NCBI RefSeq assembly: GCF_029948125.1
Contig: NZ_JASAMB010000023.1
Coordinates: 1 to 64,000, forward strand
Source of the DNA: Catellatospora sp. KI3
GTDB lineage: Bacteria; Actinomycetota; Actinomycetes; Mycobacteriales; Micromonosporaceae
DNA: 64,000 nucleotides
Direction: 5' to 3'
Of the stretch, positions 42,933 to 51,794 are shown piece by piece (within the stretch, counting starts at the first letter, position 1; the number at the start of each line of letters is the position of its first letter). Made by a program: the position numbers and the translations under genes. The notes under the pieces are model-generated. The model saw nothing but the letters and a program-made list of their open reading frames with translations. It did no database searches and had not been told where the DNA came from.

Positions 42933-45900
42933 GTGAGAATAGCGACGATTGTCCGGATAGCTTGCGGGCTTGCGCTGGTCGCGGGCTCAGCTGCGGTTCC
43001 GGCGGGTACGAGCGCGGCGGCGCCGCCCGGCCCGCACAAGCTGCAACCCCAGTCCCGGGTGGCGGTCGGCCGCGCGCCCTCGAGCCGGCTGGCCCGGACC
43101 GACCGCGGCCTGCTCGGCAGCACCGGCCATCAGCGGATCCCGGTCCTGGTCAAACTCGACTACGACGCGGTGGCCAGCTACCCCGGCGGCCTGCCGGGCC
43201 TGGCCGCGACCAGCCCCGCGGTCACCGGCCGGCGGCTGCGCGCGAGCAAGGCCGAACGCGACTACGAGGACTACCTCATCGGCCGCGAACGCCGCTTCGC
43301 CCAGCACCTCGCCGCCCAGCTGCCCTCGGCCCAGCTCGGCCGCTCCCTGCGTACGGTGTACGGCGGCCTGTCCCTCACCCTCCCGGCCGACCAGGTGCGC
43401 AAGCTCGCCGCCCTGCCGGACGTGGTCGCGGTGCAGCGCGACGAGCTGCGCGAACCGCTGACCGACTCGTCCGGCTCGTTCATCGGCGCCGACGCGCTCG
43501 CCCCGGCCGGGCCGACCGGCGCGGCCGACCTGTCCCGCGCCGGGCAGGGCGTCATCGTCGGCGTGCTGGACACCGGCGCCTGGCCCGAGCACCCGTCCTT
43601 CGCCGACCAGGGCGTCCTCGGCGCGCCCCCGGCCAAGGCCGACGGCACCCGGCGTACCTGCGACTTCGGCGACAACCCGCTGACGCCGGGCAAGGACGTG
43701 TTCCGCTGCAACCGCAAGCTGATCGGCGGCGCCCCGTTCCTGGACGGCTACCTGTCGAGCTTCCCGAAGGAGAAGTACCGCAGCGCGCGCGACTCCGACG
43801 GGCACGGCACCCACACCGCCTCGACCGCGGCGGGCAACGCGCTGGCCTCGGCGAAGATCTTCGGGGTGGAGCGCGGCCCGATCCACGGCATCGCCCCCGG
43901 CGCCTGGGTCAGCGTCTACAAGGTCTGCGGCGAGCAGGGCTGCATGTCGTCGGACTCGGCCGAGGCGGTGGCCCAGGCGGTGCGCGACGGCGTCGACGTC
44001 ATCAACTTCTCGGTCTCCGGCGGCACCGACCCGTTCACCGACCCGGTGGAGATGGCCTTCCTCGACGCGTACGCCGCGGGCGTGTTCACGGCCGCGTCGG
44101 CGGGCAACTCCGGCCCGACCGCGGGCACGGTCAACCACCTGTCTCCGTGGGTGACCACGGTGGCCGCGTCGACCCAGCGCCGGGAGTTCGCCGCCGACCT
44201 GGTCCTGCGGGCCGGTGACGCGACGCAGACGCTGCGCGGCGCCTCGCTGACCGGCGCGGCCGGGCCTGCCCCGATCGTGCGCGCGGACGCCGTCGCGGGC
44301 TACGCCGGTGGCAAGGCCTGCACGAAGGCGGCCAAGCCGAAGACGTTCACCGGCAAGATCGTGGTGTGCGAGCGCGGCGGCAACCCGCGCGTGGAGAAGG
44401 GCTGGAACGTCAAGGCCGGCGGCGCGGTCGGCATGGTGCTCTACAACCCGACCACCCAGGACACCGAGACCGACAACCACTGGCTGCCGACGGTGCACCT
44501 GCCCGACGCCGCGCTGCTGGAGTTCCTCGACGCCCATGCCGACGCGACCGCGACGATCGGCGCGGGCGCCCCCGTCGCCGGCACCGGCGACGTGATGGCG
44601 GCGTTCTCCTCACGCGGACCCGGCGGCCTGATGCTCAAGCCGGACGTGACCGCCCCCGGCGTGCAGATCCTGGCCGGCAACACGCCCACGCCCGCCGACA
44701 ACACCGGCGGCCCGGCCGGGCAGTACTTCCAGGCCATCGCGGGCACGTCCATGTCCTCGCCGCACGTGGCCGGGGCGGCGGCGCTGCTGGCCGCCCGGCA
44801 CCCGGACTGGACCCCGGGCGAGCTCAAGTCGGCCCTGATGACCACCGCCGTCACCGACGTGGTCACCGAGAACGGGGTGGACCGGGCCGGTCCGCTGGAC
44901 CTGGGTGCGGGCCGGATCGCGGTCGACCGCGCCGACGCCGCCGGGGTGACCATCGCCGAGACCGCCGACCGCATGTACGCCCTGGCCGACGACGAGGTCC
45001 GGGCGGTCCAGCTCAACCTGCCCTCGATCAACGCGCCGATCATGCCGGGCCGCCTGTCCATGGTCCGCACCCTGCGCAACATGACCGACCAGGCGCTGAC
45101 CTACCAGGTGACGGCGACCTCGCCGGACAGCAGCACCATCAGCGTCCCGCCGACGGTCACCGTCCCGGCTCGGGGGACCGCGCCGCTGCCGGTGACCATC
45201 TACTCCCGCGCGGTCTCGGCCGGGTTCCTGTTCGGCGAGGTCCGGCTCACGCCGACGACCGGGCAGGCGCTGCACCTGCCGGTCGCGTTCCGGCCCACCC
45301 AGGGCCAGGTCACCCTGGTCAGCGCCTGCACCGCCAAGAAGGTGCAGCTGGCCCGCACCGTCGACTGCACCGTCACCGCCCGCAACACCGGCTACGACCA
45401 GGCTCCGGTGTCGCTGGCGACCCGCCTCGACAAGGGCCTGGCCCTGGCCGACGTGGACGGCGAGGTGCGGCTCGGCCGGGAGGGCGAGGTGCGGCACAGC
45501 TCCACCCTGCCCGGCATCGAGCCGGGCCTGCCCGCCCTGTCCGACCGGTCCGACCGGCTCTGGCGGCCGCTGACCGTCACGCCGGACGCGATCGGCGACG
45601 AGGAGCTGATCAACTACGAGGTGCCCGAGTTCGTGTACGCCGGACAGGCCTACACCAGCATCGGCGTGGTCTCCGACGGCTACCTCGTCGTCGGCGGCGG
45701 CACCGGCCAGGACATCCGCTTCGAGCCGCCGAAGTCGAACGAGGCCGCCCGCCCCAACAACGTGCTCGCGCCGTACTGGGCGGACCTGGACGGGTCGGCG
45801 GCCGACGGCGTGCGCGTGGCCGAGGTGACCCGCGACGGCAAGAAGTGGATCGTCGTCGAGTGGCGGGTGAACCGCTTCGGCACCGAGGACGGCCAGCGCT

Positions 45901-46214
45901 TCCAGGCGTGGCTCGCGACCGGCGACCGCGAGGAGATCCGCTTCGCGTACGACGAGCAGGCACTGCCGAAGGGCGCGGCCGTCTTCGCCGTGGGGGCCGA
46001 GAACGCGCTGGGCAAGGGCGTGCTGTCGACCGAGGCGCCGGCCGCCGACCGGGGCGTGGCGTCCGCGGGCGGGCACCCGGGCGGGGTGGCGTCGTACACG
46101 GTCACGCTGCGGGGGGTCACGCCTGCTGACGGGACGCTGGTGACGGCTATGACCAGTCCGGATGTGCCGGGGACGACGGTGGTGCGGAACCGGCTGCCGG
46201 TGGTGCTGAAGTGA
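42933..46214 (+). CDS. Secreted subtilase with PA domain (S8 family)
   Basis: The GTG at 42933 starts a 1,093-residue preproprotein: signal peptide (1 to about 30), an inhibitor I9-like prodomain (about 65-165) and a subtilase domain with Asp (VLDTGAW, about 211), His (DGHGTHTAST, about 290) and Ser (GTSMSSPHVAG, about 605). A PA domain (VRADAVAGYAGG to the KAGGAVGMVL segment) is inserted before the Ser box, the cucumisin-like layout, and Fn3-like and beta-sandwich domains follow. It is probably an extracellular degradative protease. The C-terminus shows no anchor. It ends in a stack of three hairpins. Confidence 0.93.
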   Translation: MRIATIVRIACGLALVAGSAAVPAGTSAAAPPGPHKLQPQSRVAVGRAPSSRLARTDRGLLGSTGHQRIPVLVKLDYDAVASYPGGLPGLAATSPAVTGRRLRASKAERDYEDYLIGRERRFAQHLAAQLPSAQLGRSLRTVYGGLSLTLPADQVRKLAALPDVVAVQRDELREPLTDSSGSFIGADALAPAGPTGAADLSRAGQGVIVGVLDTGAWPEHPSFADQGVLGAPPAKADGTRRTCDFGDNPLTPGKDVFRCNRKLIGGAPFLDGYLSSFPKEKYRSARDSDGHGTHTASTAAGNALASAKIFGVERGPIHGIAPGAWVSVYKVCGEQGCMSSDSAEAVAQAVRDGVDVINFSVSGGTDPFTDPVEMAFLDAYAAGVFTAASAGNSGPTAGTVNHLSPWVTTVAASTQRREFAADLVLRAGDATQTLRGASLTGAAGPAPIVRADAVAGYAGGKACTKAAKPKTFTGKIVVCERGGNPRVEKGWNVKAGGAVGMVLYNPTTQDTETDNHWLPTVHLPDAALLEFLDAHADATATIGAGAPVAGTGDVMAAFSSRGPGGLMLKPDVTAPGVQILAGNTPTPADNTGGPAGQYFQAIAGTSMSSPHVAGAAALLAARHPDWTPGELKSALMTTAVTDVVTENGVDRAGPLDLGAGRIAVDRADAAGVTIAETADRMYALADDEVRAVQLNLPSINAPIMPGRLSMVRTLRNMTDQALTYQVTATSPDSSTISVPPTVTVPARGTAPLPVTIYSRAVSAGFLFGEVRLTPTTGQALHLPVAFRPTQGQVTLVSACTAKKVQLARTVDCTVTARNTGYDQAPVSLATRLDKGLALADVDGEVRLGREGEVRHSSTLPGIEPGLPALSDRSDRLWRPLTVTPDAIGDEELINYEVPEFVYAGQAYTSIGVVSDGYLVVGGGTGQDIRFEPPKSNEAARPNNVLAPYWADLDGSAADGVRVAEVTRDGKKWIVVEWRVNRFGTEDGQRFQAWLATGDREEIRFAYDEQALPKGAAVFAVGAENALGKGVLSTEAPAADRGVASAGGHPGGVASYTVTLRGVTPADGTLVTAMTSPDVPGTTVVRNRLPVVLK

Positions 46215-46219
46215 GTGCT

Positions 46220-46242
46220 CGTCAGCCGCTGCGCGGCTGACG
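46220..46242 (+). terminator. Terminator hairpin of the subtilase gene
   Basis: CGTCAGCCGC, loop TGC, GCGGCTGACG forms a perfect 10-bp stem 5 bp after the subtilase stop. Confidence 0.8.
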
Positions 46243-46247
46243 TCGCA

Positions 46248-46300
46248 GTAAGGAAGGGCCCCTTCTTCTCGCTTTGCGAGGTGGAAGGGGCCCTTCTTCA
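46248..46300. repeat. Palindromic repeat family B, copy 2
   Basis: It differs from the copy at 22095-22148 at only a few positions, mostly in the spacer (CTCGCTTTGCGAGGTG against ATCGCTTTGCGACGTA). AAGGAAGGGCCCCTTCTT and GAAGGGGCCCTTCTT are retained. A family A copy follows after 43 bp, as at the other site. Confidence 0.85.
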
Positions 46301-46343
46301 CTCTCCACCCGCCCGTGGGGCGCGCGCCCGGGGCGGTGGTCCC

Positions 46344-46408
46344 GGCAGTTTCGGGGAAACTGCTGGAAAGGGGGCCAAGATTCCTGCACTTTCCCCGAAA
46401 CTGCACCC
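46344..46408. repeat. Palindromic repeat family A, copy 5
   Basis: GGCAGTTTCGGGGAAACTGC and CACTTTCCCCGAAACTGC are the outer arms; the inner arms are GGAAAG and GATTCC around GGGGCCAA. It lies between the convergent subtilase and GlxA-type regulator genes. Confidence 0.9.
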
Positions 46409-46431
46409 AACGACGGCGCGTTGGGGCGGGC

Positions 46432-47382
46432 TCAGCGGGTGCGGAAGGTCTGGCGGTAGGTGAGGGGGGTGGTGCCCAGGCGGCGGTTGAAGTGGTGGCG
46501 CAGGGTGGCCGAGTCGCCGAAGCCGGTGCGGGCGGCGACCGACTCCACGGTCAGCTCCGTCTCCTCCAGCAGCCGCCGGGCCAGCAGTACGCGCTGGTGG
46601 GTGATCCAGTCGTGCGGCGTCGCCCCGGTCTCGGCCCGGAACCTGCGGGCGAAGGTGCGCGGCGCCATGTGCGTCCGCCCGGCCAGGTCGTCGACGGTGA
46701 GCGGCTGGTCCAGGTGCCGCAGCAGCCACTCCAGCAGCGGCTGCAGCGTCTCGCACGCGACCGCGTCCGGGATCGGCGCCTCGATGAACTGCGACTGCCC
46801 GCCCGCGCGGTGCGGCGGCACGACCATCCGCCGGGCGAGCTTGGTGGCCACGGCCGATCCATGCACCTGGCGGACCAGGTGCAGGCAGGCGTCGATGCCG
46901 GCGGCGGTGCCCGCGCTGGTGATGATCCGGCCGTCCTGCACGTACAGCTCGTCCGGCACCACCTGGGCGGTGGGGTGGCGCTCGCGCAGCAGGGCCGCGT
47001 GGTTCCAGTGGGTGGTGCAGCGGCGCCCGTCCAGCAGCCCGGCCTGCCCGAGCAGGAACGCGCCCGAGCACACCGACATCACCCAGGCGCCGCGTGCGGC
47101 GGCGGCCCGCAGCGCCTCGACGGCGGCGGGCGCGGCGTCGCAGCTCAGCGGGTGCGCGGGCACCGCGACCAGGTCGGCGGTGGCCAGCGGCGCGAGGTCC
47201 GCGTGCGGTGAGATCGAGAAACCCGACCGGGTACGGACCGGGCCGCCGTCCACGCTGCACACGGCGAACTCGTACCCGGGGAAGCCGTCGGCGGTGCGGT
47301 CGGTGCCGAACACCTCGCACAGCACCCCGAGCTCGAACGGTGCGATCTGGTCCAGCGCCAGCACGGCGACGCGCGTCAGCAT
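46432..47382 (-). CDS. GlxA/AdpA-type AraC-family transcriptional regulator
   Basis: The 316-residue protein has a DJ-1/PfpI-like N-terminal domain (about 3-170, with SVCSGAFLLGQAGLLDGRR and TSAGTAAGIDACLHLVR) and a C-terminal AraC double HTH (about 215-312, MAPRTFARRFRAETGATPHDW and VAARTGFGDSATLRHHFNRR). The layout is that of AdpA and GlxA-like regulators. The DJ-1 domain keeps a Cys in the nucleophile-elbow position but in these regulators it usually serves for dimerisation. Its target is unknown. A 20-bp palindrome lies 40 bp upstream and could be its own operator. AdpA itself is not claimed. Confidence 0.9.
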   Translation of the reverse strand: MLTRVAVLALDQIAPFELGVLCEVFGTDRTADGFPGYEFAVCSVDGGPVRTRSGFSISPHADLAPLATADLVAVPAHPLSCDAAPAAVEALRAAAARGAWVMSVCSGAFLLGQAGLLDGRRCTTHWNHAALLRERHPTAQVVPDELYVQDGRIITSAGTAAGIDACLHLVRQVHGSAVATKLARRMVVPPHRAGGQSQFIEAPIPDAVACETLQPLLEWLLRHLDQPLTVDDLAGRTHMAPRTFARRFRAETGATPHDWITHQRVLLARRLLEETELTVESVAARTGFGDSATLRHHFNRRLGTTPLTYRQTFRTR

Positions 47383-47421
47383 CCCTTCACGCTACCCCAC
47401 GATTGGCAGTAATTCGATGTT

Positions 47422-47441
47422 CAGTGGCATCTCTGCCACTG
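47422..47441. promoter_or_regulatory. Perfect palindrome upstream of the GlxA-type gene
   Basis: CAGTGGCA-TCTC-TGCCACTG is a perfect inverted repeat in the 141-bp divergent gap between the regulator and the small membrane protein gene. A further TTGGCAGT lies 17 bp to the left. TGGC-type half-sites are common for AraC-family regulators, so autoregulation is possible. Confidence 0.5.
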
Positions 47442-47523
47442 TCGGCGGCGCGGCCTGCGGCGGAGACTGGATACCGACACCGGTGCACATCTTGATCAAA
47501 GTTCTCGAAACGGTGAGGCCGTC

Positions 47524-47646
47524 ATGGAGATCTTCGTCTTCGTCGTAGTGTTCTGGCTGGTCCTCGGTGTCGCGGGCCAGCTGGGGATGATCGTCACCAA
47601 TTCCGACCCCGACGTGCGGCAGAGGTCCTTTATCGGGCACGCTTAG
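47524..47646 (+). CDS. Small membrane protein upstream of hpt
   Basis: ATG 47524, preceded by GGTGAGG, opens a 40-residue frame (MEIFVFVVVFWLVLGVAG, then a polar tail with SDPDVRQRSF). It is one membrane helix with an outside or inside polar tail. The stop is 4 bp before the hpt ATG, which has no good ribosome-binding site of its own, so hpt translation may depend on this small gene. No family is recognised. Confidence 0.55.
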   Translation: MEIFVFVVVFWLVLGVAGQLGMIVTNSDPDVRQRSFIGHA

Positions 47647-47650
47647 GCAC

Positions 47651-48214
47651 ATGGGCTGGTACGACGCGGACATTGACCGTGTGATCATCACTGAAGAGGA
47701 GCTCCGCGCTAAGACCGCCGAGCTCGCCAAGCAGGTCGCCGCCGACCACGCGTCGGTCGACGGCCTGCTTCTCGTCTGCGTCCTCAAGGGTGCGGTCATG
47801 TTCATGGCGGACTTCGCCCGGGAGCTGGGCCGCGTCGGCGGTCCGCCGGCGGAGCTGGAGTTCATGGCCGTCTCGTCGTACGGGCAGGGCACCACCTCCT
47901 CCGGTGTGGTGCGCATCCTCAAGGACCTGGACCGCGACATCGCCGGCAAGCACGTGGTCGTGGTGGAGGACATCGTCGACTCCGGCCTGACCCTGAGCTG
48001 GCTGCTGAAGTACCTGGAGTCCCGGTCGGCGAAGTCGGTCGACGTGGTGGCCCTGTTCCGCAAGCCCGAGGCGATCAAGGTGCCGGTGCCGGTCAAGTAC
48101 GTCGGCTTCGACATCCCCAACGAGTTCGTCGTCGGCTACGGCCTGGACTACGCCGAGCGCTACCGCGAGGTGCCGTACGTCGGCATCCTCAAGCCCGAGG
48201 TCTACCAGCGCTGA
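47651..48214 (+). CDS. hpt: Hypoxanthine-guanine phosphoribosyltransferase
   Basis: The 187-residue protein has the PRPP-binding motif VVVEDIVDSGLTL, the ELEFMAVSSYG flexible-loop region and the FRKPEAIKVP and YVGFDIPNEFVVGYGLDY segments that define bacterial HPRT. It salvages hypoxanthine and guanine to IMP and GMP. In actinobacteria it commonly lies between tilS and ftsH; here tilS is inverted and displaced by about 7 kb. Confidence 0.96.
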   Translation: MGWYDADIDRVIITEEELRAKTAELAKQVAADHASVDGLLLVCVLKGAVMFMADFARELGRVGGPPAELEFMAVSSYGQGTTSSGVVRILKDLDRDIAGKHVVVVEDIVDSGLTLSWLLKYLESRSAKSVDVVALFRKPEAIKVPVPVKYVGFDIPNEFVVGYGLDYAERYREVPYVGILKPEVYQR

Positions 48215-48227
48215 GTGGTGCGGTGCC

Positions 48228-48288
48228 GATCGCCGTTCGCGGTCGAATCCTGCTGTCTGCGCACGGGTTCGGACCGGGATCGGCGATC
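48228..48288. terminator. Long imperfect hairpin after hpt
   Basis: GATCGCCG at 48228-48235 pairs with CGGCGATC at 48281-48288, and CGGTCGAATCC pairs imperfectly with GGGTTCGGACCG inside. It lies 13 bp after the hpt stop. The arm start matches the hairpin after ridA. The remaining 220 bp to ftsH must hold its promoter; no consensus is clear. Confidence 0.5.
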
Positions 48289-48509
48289 ATGCTTTGTGCC
48301 CGTATTCGCTCTCAGCGAACAGCGGTACTATTTGTCCGTAATAGTGGGTAGCTGAGCTGAGAAAACGCTGAACGTTGTGCGATCGGCACCACGCATCACT
48401 CAACCGAAGGTTTCTACGGTGTACCGTCGAGTGACCGGGCCGCGCCCGGTGAGCTGACCGCCTCTATCGATCAGGAGGACACGGGCGCGATCAAGCGTCC
48501 GGTAACAGC

Positions 48510-50528
48510 ATGGAGCGTACGCGTATCTTCCGCCGGCCGATCTTCTGGATCTTCATCGTGGCCATCTGCGCGATCCTGCTCAGCCAGCTCTTCACCAGCG
48601 GCCCGAGCTACCAGCCGGTGGACACCTCAGTTGCCCTGAGCACCATCGACCAGGCCGGCGCGGGTGCCATCAAGAAGGTGGAGCTGCGCGACAAGGAGCA
48701 GACGATCCGCATCGACCTGGCCGACAAGGCCAAGTTCGACGATGTGGAGACCGACAAGATCGAGGCGCAGTACCCGGCCGAGGCCGGGCTGCAGGTGTTC
48801 AATCGACTCGAAGAGGCCAAGAAGGCCGGCAAGATCTCGGGGAACTTCAACACCGAGGTCACCGAGGAGAGCGTCTTCCTCTCCCTGCTGGTGAGCCTGC
48901 TGCCGATCGCCATCCTGGTCATCCTGCTGCTGCTGTTCATGTCGCAGATGCAGGGCGGCGGCTCCCGGGTGCTCAACTTCGGCAAGTCGAAGGCCAAGCT
49001 CGTCAGCAAGGACACCCCGAAGACCACCTTCGCGGACGTGGCCGGCTCCGACGAGGCCGTCGAGGAACTGCACGAGATCAAGGACTTCCTGCAGAACCCG
49101 GCGAAGTACCAGGCGCTCGGCGCCAAGATCCCGAAGGGCGTGCTGCTGTTCGGCCCGCCCGGAACCGGTAAGACCCTGCTGGCCCGCGCCGTCGCCGGCG
49201 AGGCCGGGGTGCCGTTCTACTCCATCTCGGGTTCGGACTTCGTCGAGATGTTCGTGGGTGTCGGCGCCTCGCGTGTCCGCGACCTGTTCGAGCAGGCCAA
49301 GGCGAACGCCCCGGCCATCGTCTTCGTCGACGAGATCGACGCCGTCGGCCGCCACCGCGGCGCCGGCCTGGGCGGTGGCCACGACGAGCGCGAGCAGACC
49401 CTCAACCAGCTGCTGGTCGAGATGGACGGCTTCGACGCCAAGGGCGGCGTCATCCTGATCGCCGCCACCAACCGCCCCGACATCCTCGACCCGGCGCTGC
49501 TGCGTCCCGGCCGGTTCGACCGCCAGATCGCGGTCGACACCCCGGACATGACCGGCCGCAAGGCGATCCTGCGGGTGCACGCCAAGGGCAAGCCGTTCAC
49601 GCCCGACGTCGACCTCGACGCCGTCGCCCGCCGCACGCCCGGCTTCACCGGTGCCGACCTCGCGAACGTGATCAACGAGGCCGCGCTGCTGACCGCGCGC
49701 CAGGACAAGCGCGCCATCAGCAACGACTCGCTCGAGGAGTCGATCGACCGCGTGGTGGCCGGCCCGCAGCGCCGCACCCGGGTCATGTCGGACCACGAGA
49801 AGAAGATCACCGCGTACCACGAGGGCGGGCACGCCCTGGTGGCCTGGGCGCTGCCGCACTCCGCGCCGGTGCACAAGGTGACCATCCTGTCCCGCAGCCG
49901 CTCGCTGGGCCACACCCTGGTGCTGCCGACCGAGGACAAGTACACCCAGACCCGCGCCGAGATGATCGACACCCTGGCGTACGCGCTGGGCGGCCGGGCC
50001 GCCGAGGAGCTCGTCTTCCACGAGCCCACCACCGGTGCCGGCAACGACATCGAGAAGGCGTCCGCCCTGGCCCGTGCCATGGTCACGCAGTACGGCATGA
50101 GCTCCAAGCTCGGCGCCGTCAAGTACGGCACCAGCGGCGACGAGCCGTTCCTGGGCCGGTCCTACGGCCACGAGCGCGACTACTCCGACTCCGTCGCCGC
50201 CGAGATCGACGCCGAGGTGCGCCACCTGATCGAGCTCGCCCACGACGAGGCGTACGAGATCCTGGTGGAGTACCGGGACGTCCTCGACGCGCTCGTGCTG
50301 GAGCTGATCGAGAAGGAGACCATCTCGACCGCCGACATGGCGCGCGTCTGCGCCCGCGTCGTCAAGCGGCCGCCGATGGCCCCGTTCAACGGCTTCGGCA
50401 AGCGCACGCCCTCCACCCAGCCGCCGGTGCTCACCCCGGCCGAGCTGGAGAAGAAGGCCAGCGAGAACGGCGCCGCCAGCAACGACGGTGAGGTCACCGT
50501 CGGCTCGGCCGCGGAGGGCACGAACTGA
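48510..50528 (+). CDS. ftsH: ATP-dependent zinc metalloprotease FtsH
   Basis: The 672-residue protein has two N-terminal membrane helices (about 10-30 and 124-146) around an extracytoplasmic domain, an AAA+ domain with Walker A GPPGTGKT (215-222), Walker [12 protein letters not shown] and the second region of homology, and a protease domain with HEGGH (about 437). It degrades membrane and short-lived soluble proteins. GGAGG lies 31 bp upstream of the ATG, too far to act as its ribosome-binding site, so the start relies on the conserved [13 protein letters not shown]-type N-terminus. A folE gene follows at once. Confidence 0.96.
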   Translation: MERTRIFRRPIFWIFIVAICAILLSQLFTSGPSYQPVDTSVALSTIDQAGAGAIKKVELRDKEQTIRIDLADKAKFDDVETDKIEAQYPAEAGLQVFNRLEEAKKAGKISGNFNTEVTEESVFLSLLVSLLPIAILVILLLLFMSQMQGGGSRVLNFGKSKAKLVSKDTPKTTFADVAGSDEAVEELHEIKDFLQNPAKYQALGAKIPKGVLLFGPPGTGKTLLARAVAGEAGVPFYSISGSDFVEMFVGVGASRVRDLFEQAKANAPAIVFVDEIDAVGRHRGAGLGGGHDEREQTLNQLLVEMDGFDAKGGVILIAATNRPDILDPALLRPGRFDRQIAVDTPDMTGRKAILRVHAKGKPFTPDVDLDAVARRTPGFTGADLANVINEAALLTARQDKRAISNDSLEESIDRVVAGPQRRTRVMSDHEKKITAYHEGGHALVAWALPHSAPVHKVTILSRSRSLGHTLVLPTEDKYTQTRAEMIDTLAYALGGRAAEELVFHEPTTGAGNDIEKASALARAMVTQYGMSSKLGAVKYGTSGDEPFLGRSYGHERDYSDSVAAEIDAEVRHLIELAHDEAYEILVEYRDVLDALVLELIEKETISTADMARVCARVVKRPPMAPFNGFGKRTPSTQPPVLTPAELEKKASENGAASNDGEVTVGSAAEGTN

Positions 50529-50593
50529 ACGGCGAGCAGGGACTCGACCACCTCGCCGCCCGTCTGGTCGACGGCTCCCTCACCGGTGTTCCG

Positions 50594-51169
50594 GTGGAGG
50601 AGGCCGTCGACCTCGGGCGGATCGAGAAGGCGATCCGCGAACTGCTGATCGCCCTGGGCGAGGACCCCGACCGGGACGGCCTGCAGCGCACCCCCGCCCG
50701 CGTCGCCCGCGCGTACGCCGAACTCTTCGCCGGGCTGCGGGTCGACCCGACGCACGTGCTGACCACCACGTTCGAGGCCGACCACGACGAGTTCGTGCTG
50801 GTCCGCGACATCCAGGTGTTCAGCCTCTGCGAGCACCACCTGCTGCCGTTCAAGGGCGTCGCCCACGTCGGCTACCTGCCCGGCACCGACGGCCGCATCA
50901 CCGGCCTGTCCAAGCTCGCCCGCCTCGTCGAGGTGTACGCGCGCCGCCCGCAGGTCCAGGAGCGCCTCACCTCGCAGATCGCCGACCTGCTCCAGCAGCA
51001 GCTCGCCGCGCGCGGCGTGATCGTGGTGCTGGAGTGCGAGCACATGTGCATGGAGATGCGCGGCATCCGCAAGGCCGGCGCCCGCACGGTCACCAGCGCG
51101 CTGCGCGGCCTGTGCAAGACCGACCCGAAGACCCGCGCCGAGGCGCTGGCCCTCATCAACGCCCGCTGA
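50594..51169 (+). CDS. folE: GTP cyclohydrolase I
   Basis: From GTG 50594 the product is 191 residues, with [30 protein letters not shown] (zinc-binding Cys and His residues) and [11 protein letters not shown]. It converts GTP to dihydroneopterin triphosphate, the first step of folate synthesis. The GTG has no ribosome-binding site. A CTG at 50525 in the same frame lies 6 nt after GGAGGG (50513-50518) and overlaps the ftsH stop; using it would add 23 residues, so the true start may be this rare codon. ftsH-folE is a conserved pair, usually followed by folP-folB-folK, which is not the case here. Confidence 0.95.
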   Translation: MEEAVDLGRIEKAIRELLIALGEDPDRDGLQRTPARVARAYAELFAGLRVDPTHVLTTTFEADHDEFVLVRDIQVFSLCEHHLLPFKGVAHVGYLPGTDGRITGLSKLARLVEVYARRPQVQERLTSQIADLLQQQLAARGVIVVLECEHMCMEMRGIRKAGARTVTSALRGLCKTDPKTRAEALALINAR

Positions 51170-51173
51170 CGCC

Positions 51174-51794
51174 TCAGCCCAGCGCGTACAGCGCCGCCGC
51201 CAGCAGCACCGGTGCGAAGCAGGTGACCGCGCCCAGCGGCGCCGTACGCGAACCCTTCGGGAAGACCAGCCCCACCAGCACCCAGCCCGTCGCGAACGCC
51301 AGCAGCGCCAGCGACAACCCGCCGACCAGCAGGTAGAACAGGCGCGCCCCGGCGTCGGCCAACCCCGCCAGGGCCAGCTGCACCACCAGTACGGTCAGGC
51401 TGAGCGGGGCGTAGATGAGCAGGTTGCGCGGGAGCCCGCGTCCGGTCGTACCCCCGAAACGCGCCAGCGAACCGTCCGTGACCTCCAGCGTCGCCCGCGC
51501 CTGGCGCAGCGCGGCCAGCGCCACCGCCGGACCGCCCGTCACCGCCTGCGCCGCCACATGCTGCTCCGACGGGCCCGGCAGCAGCACCGGAGCCGGGGCA
51601 CCGACCCGGCCCGCGCTGGCCACCAGCCGGTTCGCCTGCAGGCTCAGCTGCGCCTGCACCGTCGGCAGCTCATCGCGGGCCGCGGCCAGCGCGGCCGCCT
51701 CCGCCGACGCGACATCGGCCGCCTCCCGCCGAACCGTGTCCAGCCGCTGCGCCGCGGCCAGGTACTCGGTCCAGGCAGCGCTCCGCTCGCTCAT
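51174..51794 (-). CDS. Membrane protein with N-terminal coiled coil
   Basis: The ATG at 51794 overlaps the stop of the upstream FtsK-like gene (ATGA). The 206-residue protein begins with an Ala/Arg/Glu-rich helical region (about 1-60) that fits a coiled coil, and ends with three hydrophobic segments (about 128-205). No family is recognised. Coupling to the FtsK-like ATPase suggests it is its membrane partner. It faces folE tail to tail with 4 bp between stops. Confidence 0.7.
   Translation of the reverse strand: MSERSAAWTEYLAAAQRLDTVRREAADVASAEAAALAAARDELPTVQAQLSLQANRLVASAGRVGAPAPVLLPGPSEQHVAAQAVTGGPAVALAALRQARATLEVTDGSLARFGGTTGRGLPRNLLIYAPLSLTVLVVQLALAGLADAGARLFYLLVGGLSLALLAFATGWVLVGLVFPKGSRTAPLGAVTCFAPVLLAAALYALG

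Noticed and set aside
46215-46463. Short open frames in the gap after the subtilase
   Set aside because: They translate palindromic repeats and carry no ribosome-binding site or conserved residues.
49817-49832. HEGGH in FtsH as a damaged zinc site
   Set aside because: HExGH is preserved and Gly at this position is tolerated in the HExxH motif.
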